A program made the translations under genes and the position numbers. The notes under the pieces were generated by a model. The model ran no database searches. It was given only the letters and a program-made list of their open reading frames with translations, and was not told the DNA's origin. A stretch of DNA of 64,000 nt from NCBI GenBank assembly GCA_034440635.1, contig JAOTON010001680.1, positions 1,802,001 through 1,866,000 on the forward strand, given 5' to 3'. Every line of letters begins with the position of its first letter. Positions within the stretch are counted from its first letter, which is position 1. Positions 54,704 through 64,000 of this stretch are shown piece by piece. The DNA comes from Lepas anatifera (lineage: Eukaryota; Arthropoda; Thecostraca; Lepadidae).

Positions 54704-55890
54704 CGTAGACAGGAGGTGGCAGGGACAGCCCCCCCTGAGGGCCCGAAGGGCCCCTGAGGACACAGGCCGCGCGAAGTGCGGGCCACCCGCACTATACTCT
54801 ATGGCCAAATTTGAAAATTCATACCAGACAGGGCCCTCTTCAGCACCCTATTCTGTAACAAGCAGGGCCCTTTTTACCCATCAGAACTGTTTGTAAAAAG
54901 ATGTCGTGTGAACCACTGGGGACCCGGGCCCCCTGTCCACAAAAGGGCCCGTTCTGGTGAGCTGGGCCCTCTTTAACCGATAAAGCAACGATGGCCAGCC
55001 GGACCATTTGGGCACCATTGGCTTAGTGCGACTCGCAGGCTGTCAGGGCCCTGCCTATAGCAACCAAGGACCTGTCTGACCAGCTGGGGCCTCTTTCAGT
55101 GGTGAGGCCATTGTGGCTAGTTTTAGCACACAGGGCCCACTCTGATGGTAAGGACTCTCTTACACTAGAGAAGCCTCTGAACTAGTAGTACCGACTGCTC
55201 TCTGCAGGGCTCTCTATCGTCGGCAGGGCCCTCTCTGGTCAGCTTAGCCTTCTACAGAGGCGTAACTAAGGAGAAGCGGCTGGTGCGGCGGTCCCCTTTA
55301 GGGCCCAAAAGGCCCTCTCGAGGATAGCGCGAGGCGCGGCCCGCCCGTATCATTCTCTGTGGCCCGCTGTGGAACTTCATGTCCAACAGGGCCCTCTTTA
55401 GGCCTCTCCAGTACTCCATTCTGTGACAGGCAGGGCTTTTTTGACCATCGGAACACTGAGGGTCCTCTGAACCACTGACACCGTTCAAGGCCCTCTGTTG
55501 ACAGTAGGGCTTTCTCTGGTCAGTTGGGCCCCTCTTGACCGATAACACCACTATGGCCTGCAGGGCTCTTTAGGCCGCAGGGCCCACTGCGAGTCGCAGG
55601 GCCAGCTACAGCCGTCAAGGCCCTGTCTAACCAGTCAGGTCCTCTTTAATTGTGGAGGTCATCCTGGCTAGTAGGGGCTAGTAGCTCACAGGGCCCACTC
55701 TGATCGCCAGAACCCTCTTAAACTAGAGAAGCCTCTGAACTATTATAGCCGACTGTTAACACAGGGCTCTCTATCGCCAGCGGGGCCCGCTCTACTCAGC
55801 TGGGCCCTCTACATAGGAGTAACCAAGGAGAGGCGACTGGTGCGGTGGCCCACATGAGAGCCCAGAAGGTGCTTAGCCGTGTTTAACATA
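54704..55890. repeat. 557-bp higher-order tandem repeat, about 2.1 units, with short GGGCCCTC subrepeats
   Basis: Unit starts are CGTAGACAGGAGG (54,704), CGTAACTAAGGAGAAGCG (55,261) and AGTAACCAAGGAGAGGCG (55,818), exactly 557 bp apart. The third breaks off near 55,890. Within each unit, CAGGGCCCTCT-like phrases recur every 25-60 bp, as if an old short satellite had been amplified again as a larger block. Matching internal landmarks include 'gcccactctgat', 'actagagaagcctctgaact' and 'gaccgataa'. Several stops lie in each frame. Confidence 0.85.
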
Positions 55891-57353
55891 GCCCTTTGTA
55901 GCCAACAGGGCTTACTGTGCTATCAGAGGAATATAGGTAACTATAAGAAACTTTGAAACCAGTTGAACCCATAATTGACCGTAGACCCCGCCATCAATGG
56001 GGGCCCTTTGACAGCTGGACACTTGTAAGCAAATTCTGGGTGTCCTGGTGTACTATCTATGTATCCTGGTAGCTGCCATGATGTACTACCACTACGTACA
56101 GGTCAAACACAAGGTTGCTAGAGGCCTGCGAATGTCCGAGGGCTATCCAATTGAGGTCGAGGTCGTTAAGGGGAAAAGTGACGTGAGCGTGCGCTTTGCG
56201 CGATGGGCTGCGGCTGTAGGTGCATTATCAACACTGATGGCCGGCGCCAGACATAACAAATTTTGAGTTGTCCTAAAAAATTAGCCTATATCCTCGAATC
56301 CTCGATGCATAATACAGGAAAAACATGCTTAGTGATAATCTATTCGAGCACAGCCCTTCCTCAGGATATTCACCAAATGTATTGATTGGAGAAGTTCTTG
56401 ATTATGGTATGAGCTGAGACCCCGAATTTCGGAATAATCGCTGTGTTTTTGCTTTATAATGCATCCGGGATTTGAGGAGATGTGGTAATCAACAACTTGT
56501 CTACGCACAATAATGCTCCTCAGTGAGCACTCCAAGATCTACCTACCTTTTAAATAAGTTTCTCCCGAAAGGAAACAAATGCTTAAAGCTTTTTTGGCTT
56601 TCCAAGCACGAGACTGGTTCTTAAGCAATGGGCAAGGTAATCAAATGGCTTAGTGGCTTTTTAGATGAGCTAACGCAACAACTGTGTTCGACGTTTTTTT
56701 CTCAGCGATATTTGTGGAGCCCTTTTGACGCTGTCGCAGGGGCTCTTTTCAGGGCGCCCCCCCGGAGCGAAATCCTGGCTACGCGCCTGGAATATTAAGC
56801 ATGCGCTGCAAAAGCAGTTGGGCGCAATGAAACTGCCTTGCATGAAATGACTCGGATGTAGCACTCTAAACAACTACGTTATTGTATTGGGCACCAGTAC
56901 GGCAAAACCTGCCGTAAGGCTCGAACTGCACTGTTCACAAAGTCCCCACACGTATCTGACCGGTTTGTGTTCTGCGATTCTCTTTGCACCGCGCCGCAGT
57001 CCTCGTGGCGTCTCGTCCACTGGGCCTGTAGCCTCATTATCGGCTTGGCCTTGCGGGCCTGATCAGACACCGGTAACGCCTGTTTCGCCTTCCGGCACCG
57101 GACCTGCTGATGCAGTGTTGCTGACATTTTGGCAAAAAAATGACTAAAATCAACAATCAGTGCTACATAAAAAGCCTGATCACGATTCCTTGTTAACCTT
57201 ATTTCCGCCTTGGAGGGGCGGATTTCGCCCACTCCTCATGTTTTTCTTAGTTGTCTCCAAACCGGTTTGTGACAGGTTTTTGAAATTTTCTCTCTTTTCT
57301 AAACGTAAAGTGAGAAAAATTTCTTCCATTTTGGTGTAATACCTTTACCAAGA
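55891..57353. other. No assignable content
   Basis: Noncoding; several 60-117 codon frames with no recognised domain. A GGCGCGTAGCCAGGA-type repeat end (reverse) lies near 56,760-56,785. Confidence 0.4.
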
Positions 57354-57395
57354 GCGGAGCTATAGCTCCGCACCGTATAGCACCGTATACGGTGC
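57354..57395. repeat. Two adjacent perfect palindromes
   Basis: GCGGAGCTATAGCTCCGC (57,354-57,371, 18 bp) and GCACCGTATACGGTGC (57,380-57,395, 16 bp) are both fully self-complementary. A half copy of the second (CACCGTATAG) lies between them. Confidence 0.9.
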
Positions 57396-57609
57396 AGTAT
57401 TTTTCTTAGGACTTATTCGCAAAGCGAGCATTATCGTGTATGTATGTGTGTACATACGGTTCGTTCTTCGTACAACAAAGCCATCCGTAAAAATATTGAG
57501 AGTATTTTAAATATTTTAAAATTTTAAATAATATGTCATGTGAAAGTTCACTTGCAACTCAAACTGGGCAAGGGATTCTAATGTCATTGGACTGTGCTCT
57601 TGCAAAGTG

Positions 57610-57822
57610 AATAGACTGCTTGCGGGACAGTGACCTCGTTTGGCCTTGAAGATATTGACCTAGGTCAATGAAGCTTTGCCTTAAAGTAGATCACTATTGC
57701 CCCACACACCCCTCAACGGGCGTTTTTCTAACCTTCTTAGTTTCTGAGATCTCAGGGGGCACTTTAGGACCCCCTCCACCGCGCGTTGACGCCAGACGCC
57801 TCTCCACTGCGCGTGTTAGGAC
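57610..57822 (-). mobile_element. Family 3 fragment, copy 6
   Basis: It retains the 'gaagatattgacctaggtcaatgaag', 'tctgagatctcagggggcac' and 'cctctccactgcgcgtgttag' landmarks of the family 3 left terminus, reversed. The rest of the element is missing. Confidence 0.6.
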
Positions 57823-58816
57823 GCAGAGGTAGCCCCCAGCCTGCCACTTGTCTCGGAATACCCAGACATGATGAGCCAGTTATGATGCGTCGACAACCGA
57901 TAGTCGTGTGTCACGCACCAACGGTGTACACATATTCTAAATTATAAATGACAGCGGTTTAGCTTCGTGTGGATGTCCTCTCCAAATAAACAGCGTATGA
58001 GCCATGTGAACAAAAATTCGTCCTGTTTCAACTCAATTGTTCTGCAGGAAGCGTTAATGATTTCACTTTCACTAATGATTGAAACAGGTCAGTCAGTACA
58101 TTATGTTTTATCTTTGCAGGCATAATTGTCTTGCATTATTCTGGCAACAGGACAGCTATCCCTTTGCCTAGCGTGGTGACCATGGCGAGCATAATATACC
58201 GTAAATGCACTCTTTTTCTCAAACGATGAGCTTTGATGCGAACAAAATAGACGCTAAGGAAATCTTATGGGTTCTAAATTTGCCATGTATGGGTGGACCG
58301 CTATGGCCCACAGACAGGTTTTTATTTTTATATCCACGATAAACTTCCGAAAAAGATCACAGCGTGGTAATGACTACGCTGTTTAGCAGCCAAAATTAGT
58401 CTGGCATGTGACTATCCGTACCCAATGTAGTTGATGGTGCTAATTTAGAATCCGTCGCCATTTTTTTGCCAGCGGTATGCAGCTTTTCAGGTTTTTCACA
58501 ACTATGTGTTTTGTACGAAAATATCGATTTTGGGGCTGCCGGTCGCAGTACAGTGAGCCAGTGGCCTCAAGCAAGCTGTAATATATTTTTGGATCGAAGT
58601 CTTTAAAGATTCATCACTTGCAGCTGCTCAGTCAATAAATAGCACCAGAGGTGAGGCCAATATGGCGAATGCTTCCGTTAGTGTCGGACATTTTTTCTTT
58701 AGAATTTGACATTTCTGATTGTGAAAGGCTCTAATTAAAAACTTCGGATTTTTCTGATGGTTTCCTTAGGAGCTGAGGGAAGGGGCAGGGCACGTCAGCT
58801 GCTTTGGCTATTTGTG
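57823..58816. other. No assignable content
   Basis: Noncoding DNA; nothing recognised. Confidence 0.5.
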
Positions 58817-59155
58817 GCCTCTTGACCTTTGACCTTTCCCTTTGACCTTGACCTTCATGTGAGGTTACCTTGACATGTAATCTCGATTATATGGCGTCAT
58901 TACGTAAACACTCGGCCTACAGTGCAGGCAAACTGGTGCGAACACATGATTGCGACGGTCTCAAAATATAGGTCTCACTTTTACCTAAAGCCTATAAGTA
59001 AAAAAGTGTTGACTGGTTTTCAAAATGATTTCACGAATTCGTGCGTTCATGGATTCTTTCAATCGTAGCCAAGTAGCTTTCCTGGCTGCGAACGGTCGTT
59101 GGTCCATACTGGAAAAATAGGTTGGGAGGGGGAGCACTGCGCGTGCTAACGCGCC
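58817..59155 (+). mobile_element. Family 3 fragment, copy 7 (right half)
   Basis: 'gaccttgaccttcatgtgagg', 'taatctcgattatatggcgtcat', 'gcgacggtctcaaaatataggtc' and the end GAGCACTGCGCGTGCTAACG correspond to the right half of copies 1 and 2. The terminal tetramer is CTAA instead of TTAA. Confidence 0.65.
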
Positions 59156-59403
59156 TAAATATTGGACAGACCATGTAACCGGTGTGTCACGGTTGTACCC
59201 CCCCTTGAGAACTGTTTCTATAACTGGTTCGAACTGTGTTTTACTTAAGCTAGGTCGAGTTACGACATTGGCACATAGAAACATTTCTCTAATTTCAGAA
59301 TAGCATGGGGACGTTGGAGCACAGGCAGGCCCGGCAGGCGGCTGGCCGCGGCCATGAGGGGGCAGGCTGCTGACTGTCTCGGCTACGAGGCGATGGCCCT
59401 GGC

Positions 59404-60583
59404 TTAACACACGCCCCGCTGGAGGGGGGGTGAAATTCGCCCCCCGTCCTCCTGGTTTTCCCCAGATAGCTCAAAAACGAAGAGACGCAGAGCAACGAAA
59501 CTTACAGCACCTTATTCCTGATCAATTTTAACACATTTGACCAAATCTTTTAGTTAAGGCCATGTCAGGTCAAGGAGCTATTCAGGGTCAAGTGAACCGA
59601 CGTCAAAATATAAAATGACGAGTTTGAAGCGGCGCCCAGGGAACATCAGCGAACCGATCAGTTTGAAACTTTCACCATATGACAAGGTCATTAGGGTCTA
59701 CAAATCAGCTATCTCGGAATTTTGATATTGTTGACCCAAGGTGGGGTCAATTTTCTCGTTACCCCATTATAAGTCCATGGGGAAAAATAGAATTGGCTCG
59801 TTTTCAGTAGATGCTGGATATATAAAGCTGAAAATCCTCAAACCGTCTATTCTTACCACGATATTGACCATAAACTTGAGTTTTTAACCATTTGACCTCC
59901 TCAAAGGTCATATCAGGTCACGGGAGCATATTTATTTATTTATTTATTAGTGCTATATGAGCAACAGGGTCATACCACAATAAAGCTCAAGTCAGGAATC
60001 ATAAAACATGATCACGGTAAACAGGTCACATACAACTACAGCTAAAAATGAGGAGCCAACAAACTACGAACACCTTTTGCCATAGAGTGATTTTGCCAAT
60101 AACTTCTCATTGAATTGAGATAAAGCTCCCAATCTGCTTGCATTGAGCCTGTTTTTTCACGGGGAGTCGATTGATATGTCACATGAACATAACAGGTCAC
60201 TCTGTCACCCTGAACTAGCTCGAGGTCAGGTCATTTTTACTATTTGACCTAGCGAGGTCATATTATACATCATTCGATTTGCCACGATGAGAGGAATCCA
60301 GTGATGTATAAATATTTGCTCTAGCTCCCCTGAGGGCAGATCTAGAGAGAGAAACGTAAACTGCTCTGTTGTAAGCCTATGGAACCTTCTTTGACCTATG
60401 CTGACCTCAATATTGACCTGCCATAAAAATTATTCGTATAAAATCTCTTGGTCTTGTCCAGAGCTTTCGAGTGCCGCCCGTAATTTTCCTTTAGCTTTCG
60501 TGGGGAATGCGATACGGAGGGGGCGAAAAACGCCCCCCAAGCGAGGCGGGTCATGCCAGGGACCCCAGCGGGGCGCGTGTTAA
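59404..60583 (+). mobile_element. TTAA-flanked MITE, family 4, inserted in repeat X
   Basis: It starts TTAACACACGCCCCGCTGGA and ends CCCCAGCGGGGCGCGTGTTAA. GGGGG/CGAAAAACGCCCCCC-type hairpins lie just inside. AGGTCA/TGACC motifs are abundant, and there is no transposase. The matching place in the intact repeat X is a single TTAA at 63,113-63,116, so insertion duplicated TTAA. The segment 60,241-60,290 matches the flanks of the TA element at 8,945-9,730. A LINE 3' end is nested inside at 59,929-60,080. Confidence 0.85.
59929..60080 (-). mobile_element. Very short LINE 3' end nested in the TTAA element
   Basis: Minus-strand sequence GAGCTTTATTGTGGTATGAC, then CCTGTTGCTCATATAGCACT, then an (AAAT)n tail corresponds to the 3' end of the LINE at 52,648 (which has 'gagctgtaagtggataatcctgttgctcatatata'). 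Only about 150 bp is present, which is typical of strong 5' truncation. Confidence 0.65.
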
Positions 60584-60647
60584 CCCGGGCACTCACAACC
60601 GTCCGTGCTAAGAACGACTGGAGCTGTGAGGAGTCAGTTATTGGACT

Positions 60648-60838
60648 GTGTATTGTATTGTATTGTATTGTATTAGCTGCGAACACTTCCACACAGGTAG
60701 TGGCTTTTCAAGTGCCGTCGCAATGAACATGCAACAATGGAAACTATGGCAGGAGACGGCAAGGATAAGGATGATGAAGGTAAAGGAAGGTGGAATACTA
60801 CCTGGAGGGGTCGCTGCTCCATACGATATCTTACATAC
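60648..60838 (-). mobile_element. Insert with (TATTG)n end, probably a truncated retroposon
   Basis: Copy 2 of repeat X has no counterpart of this segment. On the minus strand it ends in a (CAATA)n pentamer run (60,648-60,673), which looks like a retroposon tail. The body is unique in the window. The boundaries next to 'gatatcttacata' are approximate. Confidence 0.5.
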
Positions 60839-60925
60839 AATATCGTGCAAAACTGGGCGCCTCCAGGGCACCGTTGTAAGACCGGAAAACATGTTTGGCA
60901 AGGAGGTGCTGAAACTGGGTTGCAT

Positions 60926-61070
60926 TCTTGGGGTGGGGTGGGGGGGGCTAGGGGGGCTCGAGCCTGCCCTGCCATTGCCTCGGAGCAGCCTCCGTCGATG
61001 TATTAACTATAGACACTCTGACATTTCCAGGAGGCTTGAACCCCCTAGTTTACCCATGTATCTGCCACTG
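60926..61070 (+). mobile_element. hAT-like MITE copy inside repeat X
   Basis: 'cattgcctcggagcagcctccg' then 'actatagacactctgacatttcc' and the right end TGTATCTGCCACTG match the MITE at 13,004-13,165 in reverse. GTTGCA flanks both sides (60,920-60,925 and 61,071-61,076), and intact repeat X has one corresponding CTGCA. The left terminus is G-rich and degenerate. Confidence 0.6.
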
Positions 61071-61190
61071 GTTGCAGGCATCATATGCTGGGGCTCGGAG
61101 TAGGCGTGGTAGTAGTTTGGGAAGACTGCGGCCCCGACGGATCCGCTGTTGGAAAGCCTGAAGAAAAGGCAATTCTCCGGGAATTTTATC

Positions 61191-61379
61191 TTCATCTTAT
61201 ATACCTATCTGTTGATTACCAGGTTCCAGTCAACGTCAGTTCCGCTAGCCTGGTGTTGATGGGACGGTCCAGCCACTTGTTTGGAAACAGAACATGGTTT
61301 TGCTAGGCTTACAGCCATACACAGTATATTATTACATCAATACATCAATACACTTAAAACACATTCAAACAAAAGGAGC
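61191..61379. other. No assignable content
   Basis: Noncoding; nothing recognised. Confidence 0.5.
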
Positions 61380-62080
61380 ATTTCAGGAGCCCTACGGGCT
61401 CGCGCATCGGACACCCCCGACGCGGGGCCCCTACATGACGCCGGGGCATTGCGCAGCTCCAGTTTAAGAATATCGGCACTGAGGTATGCGATAAAAGTAC
61501 ACAAAGCAGATAAAACACCGCAGCAGCAAGGACCATCTCGGAAAGTCACAGACTCCGCCACCAGAGAAAGCTCCAGGCATCACTCCAACAGTGCGGACAC
61601 CATCGCCAAGCCCGCACCCGCACCACAACCTTCGACGGCGCGCCACAGCCCACGCACGGAGCGCGCCACAGATCGTAGCCCAGCGCGGGACGCAGCGCGA
61701 GCGGACGGACGGACGAGCGAGCGAGCGAGCAGGCGGGCAGTCGGGCGGGCGGGCGAGCGGGCGGGCGGGCGGGCGGGCGGGCGGACGGACGGACGGACGG
61801 ACGGACGGACGGACGGACGGACGGACGGACGGACGGACGGACGGACGGACGGACGGACGAGCGGGCAGGCGGGCGGACTGGTGGGCAGGCGGGCGGACTG
61901 GCCGGCCGGCCAGCTGAGTCGCGACCCGGCCGGGCGTGAGCGAGCCCACCGGCAGGTCGGCGGAGCTAACGGCTCCCGGCAGGCCGGGGCGGAGCCATCC
62001 GCCCCACCCGGTGGCACACCAGGGCGGCAAAGCAACCGCTCAGCGGTGGCAAGCCAGGCCCGGCCACGCCGGAAACACTG
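61380..62080. repeat. CpG-rich block with (GGGC)n/(GGAC)n microsatellite
   Basis: 61,710-61,885 is a compound tetranucleotide run (GAGC, GGGC, then a pure GGAC run at about 61,780-61,858, then GGGC/GGCC). The flanks out to 61,380 and 62,080 are also GC- and CpG-rich, like a CpG island. Long frames on both strands (266 codons +, 188 and 151 codons -) only reflect lack of A/T. A promoter is possible but nothing else supports one. Confidence 0.7.
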
Positions 62081-62634
62081 AAATGAGAGAGAAGTATGTA
62101 GTTACCAGGCGGAGGGATTAAGGGTTTTGGTTCATTGATGCTTTACCGAGACGGTTCACGGAGAGTTCGAGGCGCATGGTACAAATCAATTGTTATTTAA
62201 CTTAGGATTTGGACAGGGGGTGTCGGAGGCGTGCCTGTTAGATGCCCCTAACTGCCAGATCAGAGCTCCGCGCAAGTTATGTGCCTGAGGTGTGAAATAA
62301 AGCCCGTGCCGAGGGTAATCAAGAGGAGGAAGAATGAAAACTGTAACAATGTATTTGAAATTTAGGTTGAAATTAGTAGGAATCCAGCTTATTTGATATG
62401 TAGCTTTACATCTGTCCGTAATAAAATAAAAGGCACATGGAGCGGTAGGAGAGGGAGATAGCACGTGTTAGAACCGACAGCTGGTCCGATTTAGGTTGTA
62501 GTCCTGCAACTGATAGTGAGTGGCATTGCAGAGTAGATATCTAAATTTCAGGTGGGAAGAGCTCAAGCACGCTCAATTTCTGAAGCTGGACTGCCAGGCA
62601 TAAACGGTCCCAGGCGGGCGGGGGGTTAATAAGA
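62081..62634. other. No assignable content
   Basis: Noncoding; nothing recognised. Confidence 0.5.
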
Positions 62635-62765
62635 GCACTTGCCCCGATCGACCCTCCGGCGCTCCCTAAAAAGATCAATGTCACTTCCTGAAATGTGCTT
62701 TCCGCCCCCACACTCCCACAGGGATGCGAATATCGGCGCTCCCACGATAGTATTTGTTAAGTTAG
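62635..62765 (+). mobile_element. Fragment of the GATCC-ended MITE family, copy 4
   Basis: 'agagcacttgccccgatcgaccctccggcgctccct', 'cacttcctgaaatg' and 'gggatgcgaatatcggcgctcccac' match 36,945-37,090. The right half is absent. Confidence 0.6.
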
Positions 62766-62839
62766 TAGAAAGTGCTAGACAGATAGTAGGTCTTTTTCGT
62801 AAGTTTTTAACCAATCATGAAAATTACATGCACATGAGA

Positions 62840-63420
62840 TGCAATTCCGGGGAAATTTCCTATTCTTCAGACTTTCAAACAGGGTATCCGCAGAGGCCGC
62901 TAGCGTCCCAAACAGATACTGCACCTACTACGGGTTCCGGGATATGATGCCTGCAGCCCAGCTTCAACAGCTACTTGCCGAGCATGCTTTTCGGTGTTAC
63001 AACGGTGCCCTGGCGCGCCCAGCTTTGCACGATATCGTATGTAAGCACAGTCCAATAACGGACTCCTTACAGCGCCAGCCTTTTGAAGCACGGGCGGTTG
63101 TGAGGACCTGGGTTAAGCAGGTGCCATCCCCCGCAGCCGGGACAGTCAGCAGTCTGCCCCCTCATGGCCGCGGCCAGCAGTCTGTCGGGCCTGCCTGTGC
63201 TCCAACGTCACCATACTATTCTGAAATTACAGAAATTTTACAATGTGAAAATATCGTAGCTCGAACTAGCTTAAGTAAAATACAATTCGAACTAGTTATA
63301 GCAACAGTTCTCAAAAGGTGTAACAACTGTGACTTTATGGCAGGGCATCTATTAAGGAGAAGTCTGGGTGGGGGGAGGGGGCATTTCTTGTGCTGGCCAT
63401 TATAGTGTCTTCAGGGGATC
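62840..63420 (+). repeat. Repeat X, copy 2 (uninterrupted), with a 188-codon open frame
   Basis: This is the intact relative of 59,157-61,190. It contains a single TTAA at 63,113-63,116, where the family 4 element sits in the other copy. One frame is open from 62,842 to 63,405. Corresponding pieces of copy 1 read in the same frame with similar residues, for example LFFRLSN, MMPA, LHDIVCK, ETVSSLPPHGRGQ against GTVSSLPPHGRGQ, and GPACAPTSP. That could mean an old coding element or simply recent shared ancestry. I recognise no domain. Confidence 0.65.
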
Positions 63421-63750
63421 AAGATCCCATTTTGAGGGGGTTTAATAAAAGTTAGACGCGTTAGTGTTAAAAAATGTTTCTCAATTTTTGTGTTATTCCA
63501 TGTCTAGAGATTATCCGTGCTGCCCAGGGCTGCCAGGTTTTTTTTCGGCGGAAAAGGCCAAGCCGAGTTAGAAAAAGGGCCAAAGAGGGGAAAAATTGTA
63601 TTTGCACTAAAATAGCCAAATAAACACCACAAAAGCCAGGTCTGAGGCTAAAACGATCCCTAGCGGTAGTCTTAAACCCACAGAAGAACGACTTGTATCA
63701 CTTTAAAACTAATTGTTGACAGTTTGATATTGACTTGACGCAATACTGCA
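63421..63750. other. No assignable content
   Basis: Noncoding; nothing recognised. Confidence 0.5.
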
Positions 63751-63937
<187 letters not shown>

Positions 63938-64000
63938 GCACACTGCCCATCTAACAAGAAGCCAGGGGTGCCCTTCCAGCCTACGGGTGGCCATCGAATT

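Larger units (their letters stand above)
59157..61190 (-). repeat. Repeat X, copy 1, broken by three insertions
   Basis: With the insertions removed, this stretch is the reverse complement of 62,840-63,420. The parts are 61,072-61,190, 60,839-60,920, 60,584-60,647 and 59,157-59,403. Matching landmarks are 'cttttcttcaggctttcc', 'ggcatcat', 'ccaataactgactcc', 'ggacggttgtgag', 'gtcagcagcctgccccctcatggccgcggcc' and 'acagttctcaa'. The parts keep the same reading frame as copy 2, as discussed there. The interruptions are a TTAA element (59,404-60,583), a pentamer-tailed insert (about 60,648-60,838) and a small MITE (about 60,926-61,070). Confidence 0.8.

Noticed and set aside
61281..62081. 266-codon + frame and overlapping long minus frames
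   Set aside because: They result from the CpG-rich, stop-poor (GGAC)n/(GGGC)n block. All frames on both strands are similarly open and the peptide is simple Gly-Arg-Thr-Asp repetition.

Overview
The window is nuclear DNA of an invertebrate animal. It has one recognisable multi-exon-type gene, very sparse coding, many microsatellites, tRNA-derived SINE-like repeats, decayed non-LTR retrotransposons and many short inverted-repeat DNA elements. An arthropod, perhaps a crustacean, is plausible, but that is inference from overall character. Nothing suggests bacteria, plasmid, phage or organelle.

The only convincing protein-coding gene is a membrane adenylyl cyclase of the type 9 / Drosophila Ac13E group on the + strand. 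One GC-rich exon (ATG at 39,554, splice donor at 41,058) encodes the N-terminus, the first six-helix membrane domain and the complete C1a catalytic domain. The second membrane domain and C2 are not recognisable in the window, so 41,058-64,000 is probably the start of a very long intron. Upstream of the start are a candidate splice acceptor with a branch-point-like CTGAC, a three-codon upstream ORF and an 11-copy, 31-bp pyrimidine-rich tandem repeat.

Most of the rest is transposable-element sediment. Several non-autonomous families have TTAA at their ends, as piggyBac-like MITEs do: family 1 (about 0.43-0.46 kb, ends AGGGAATGTGGCACC), family 2 (about 1.0 kb, ends CGCCCCACCGGGG), family 3 (about 0.73-0.92 kb, ends CACGCGCACTGGAG) and family 4 (about 1.2 kb plus relatives, ends CACGCGCC or CACGCGCATTG). 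They lie end to end at 4.85-7.8 kb and 14.2-18.7 kb, with more copies at 8.7-10 kb, 28.8 kb, 36-37 kb, 45.7 kb, 51-52 kb and 57.6-60.6 kb. Families 2-4 are full of AGGTCA/TGACCT nuclear-receptor half-sites, and family 1 carries a perfect CRE octamer (TGACGTCA) in all four copies.

Two insertions can be read against an empty copy inside the window. A TTAA element at 59,404-60,583 interrupts a repeat whose intact relative is at 62,840-63,420. A TA-flanked element at 8,945-9,730 interrupts a sequence whose uninterrupted relative is near 60,245. Other contents are two decayed LINE remnants (20.2-21.25 kb and 52.65-53.8 kb, both minus), a third LINE 3' end (59.93-60.08 kb), three SINE-like families, a 557-bp higher-order repeat (54.7-55.9 kb), 31-, 41-, 43- and 45-bp minisatellites, and fold-back or palindromic elements at 22.95, 27.43-27.71, 27.77-27.98 and 57.35 kb. 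Stretches with no assignable content are listed as such.
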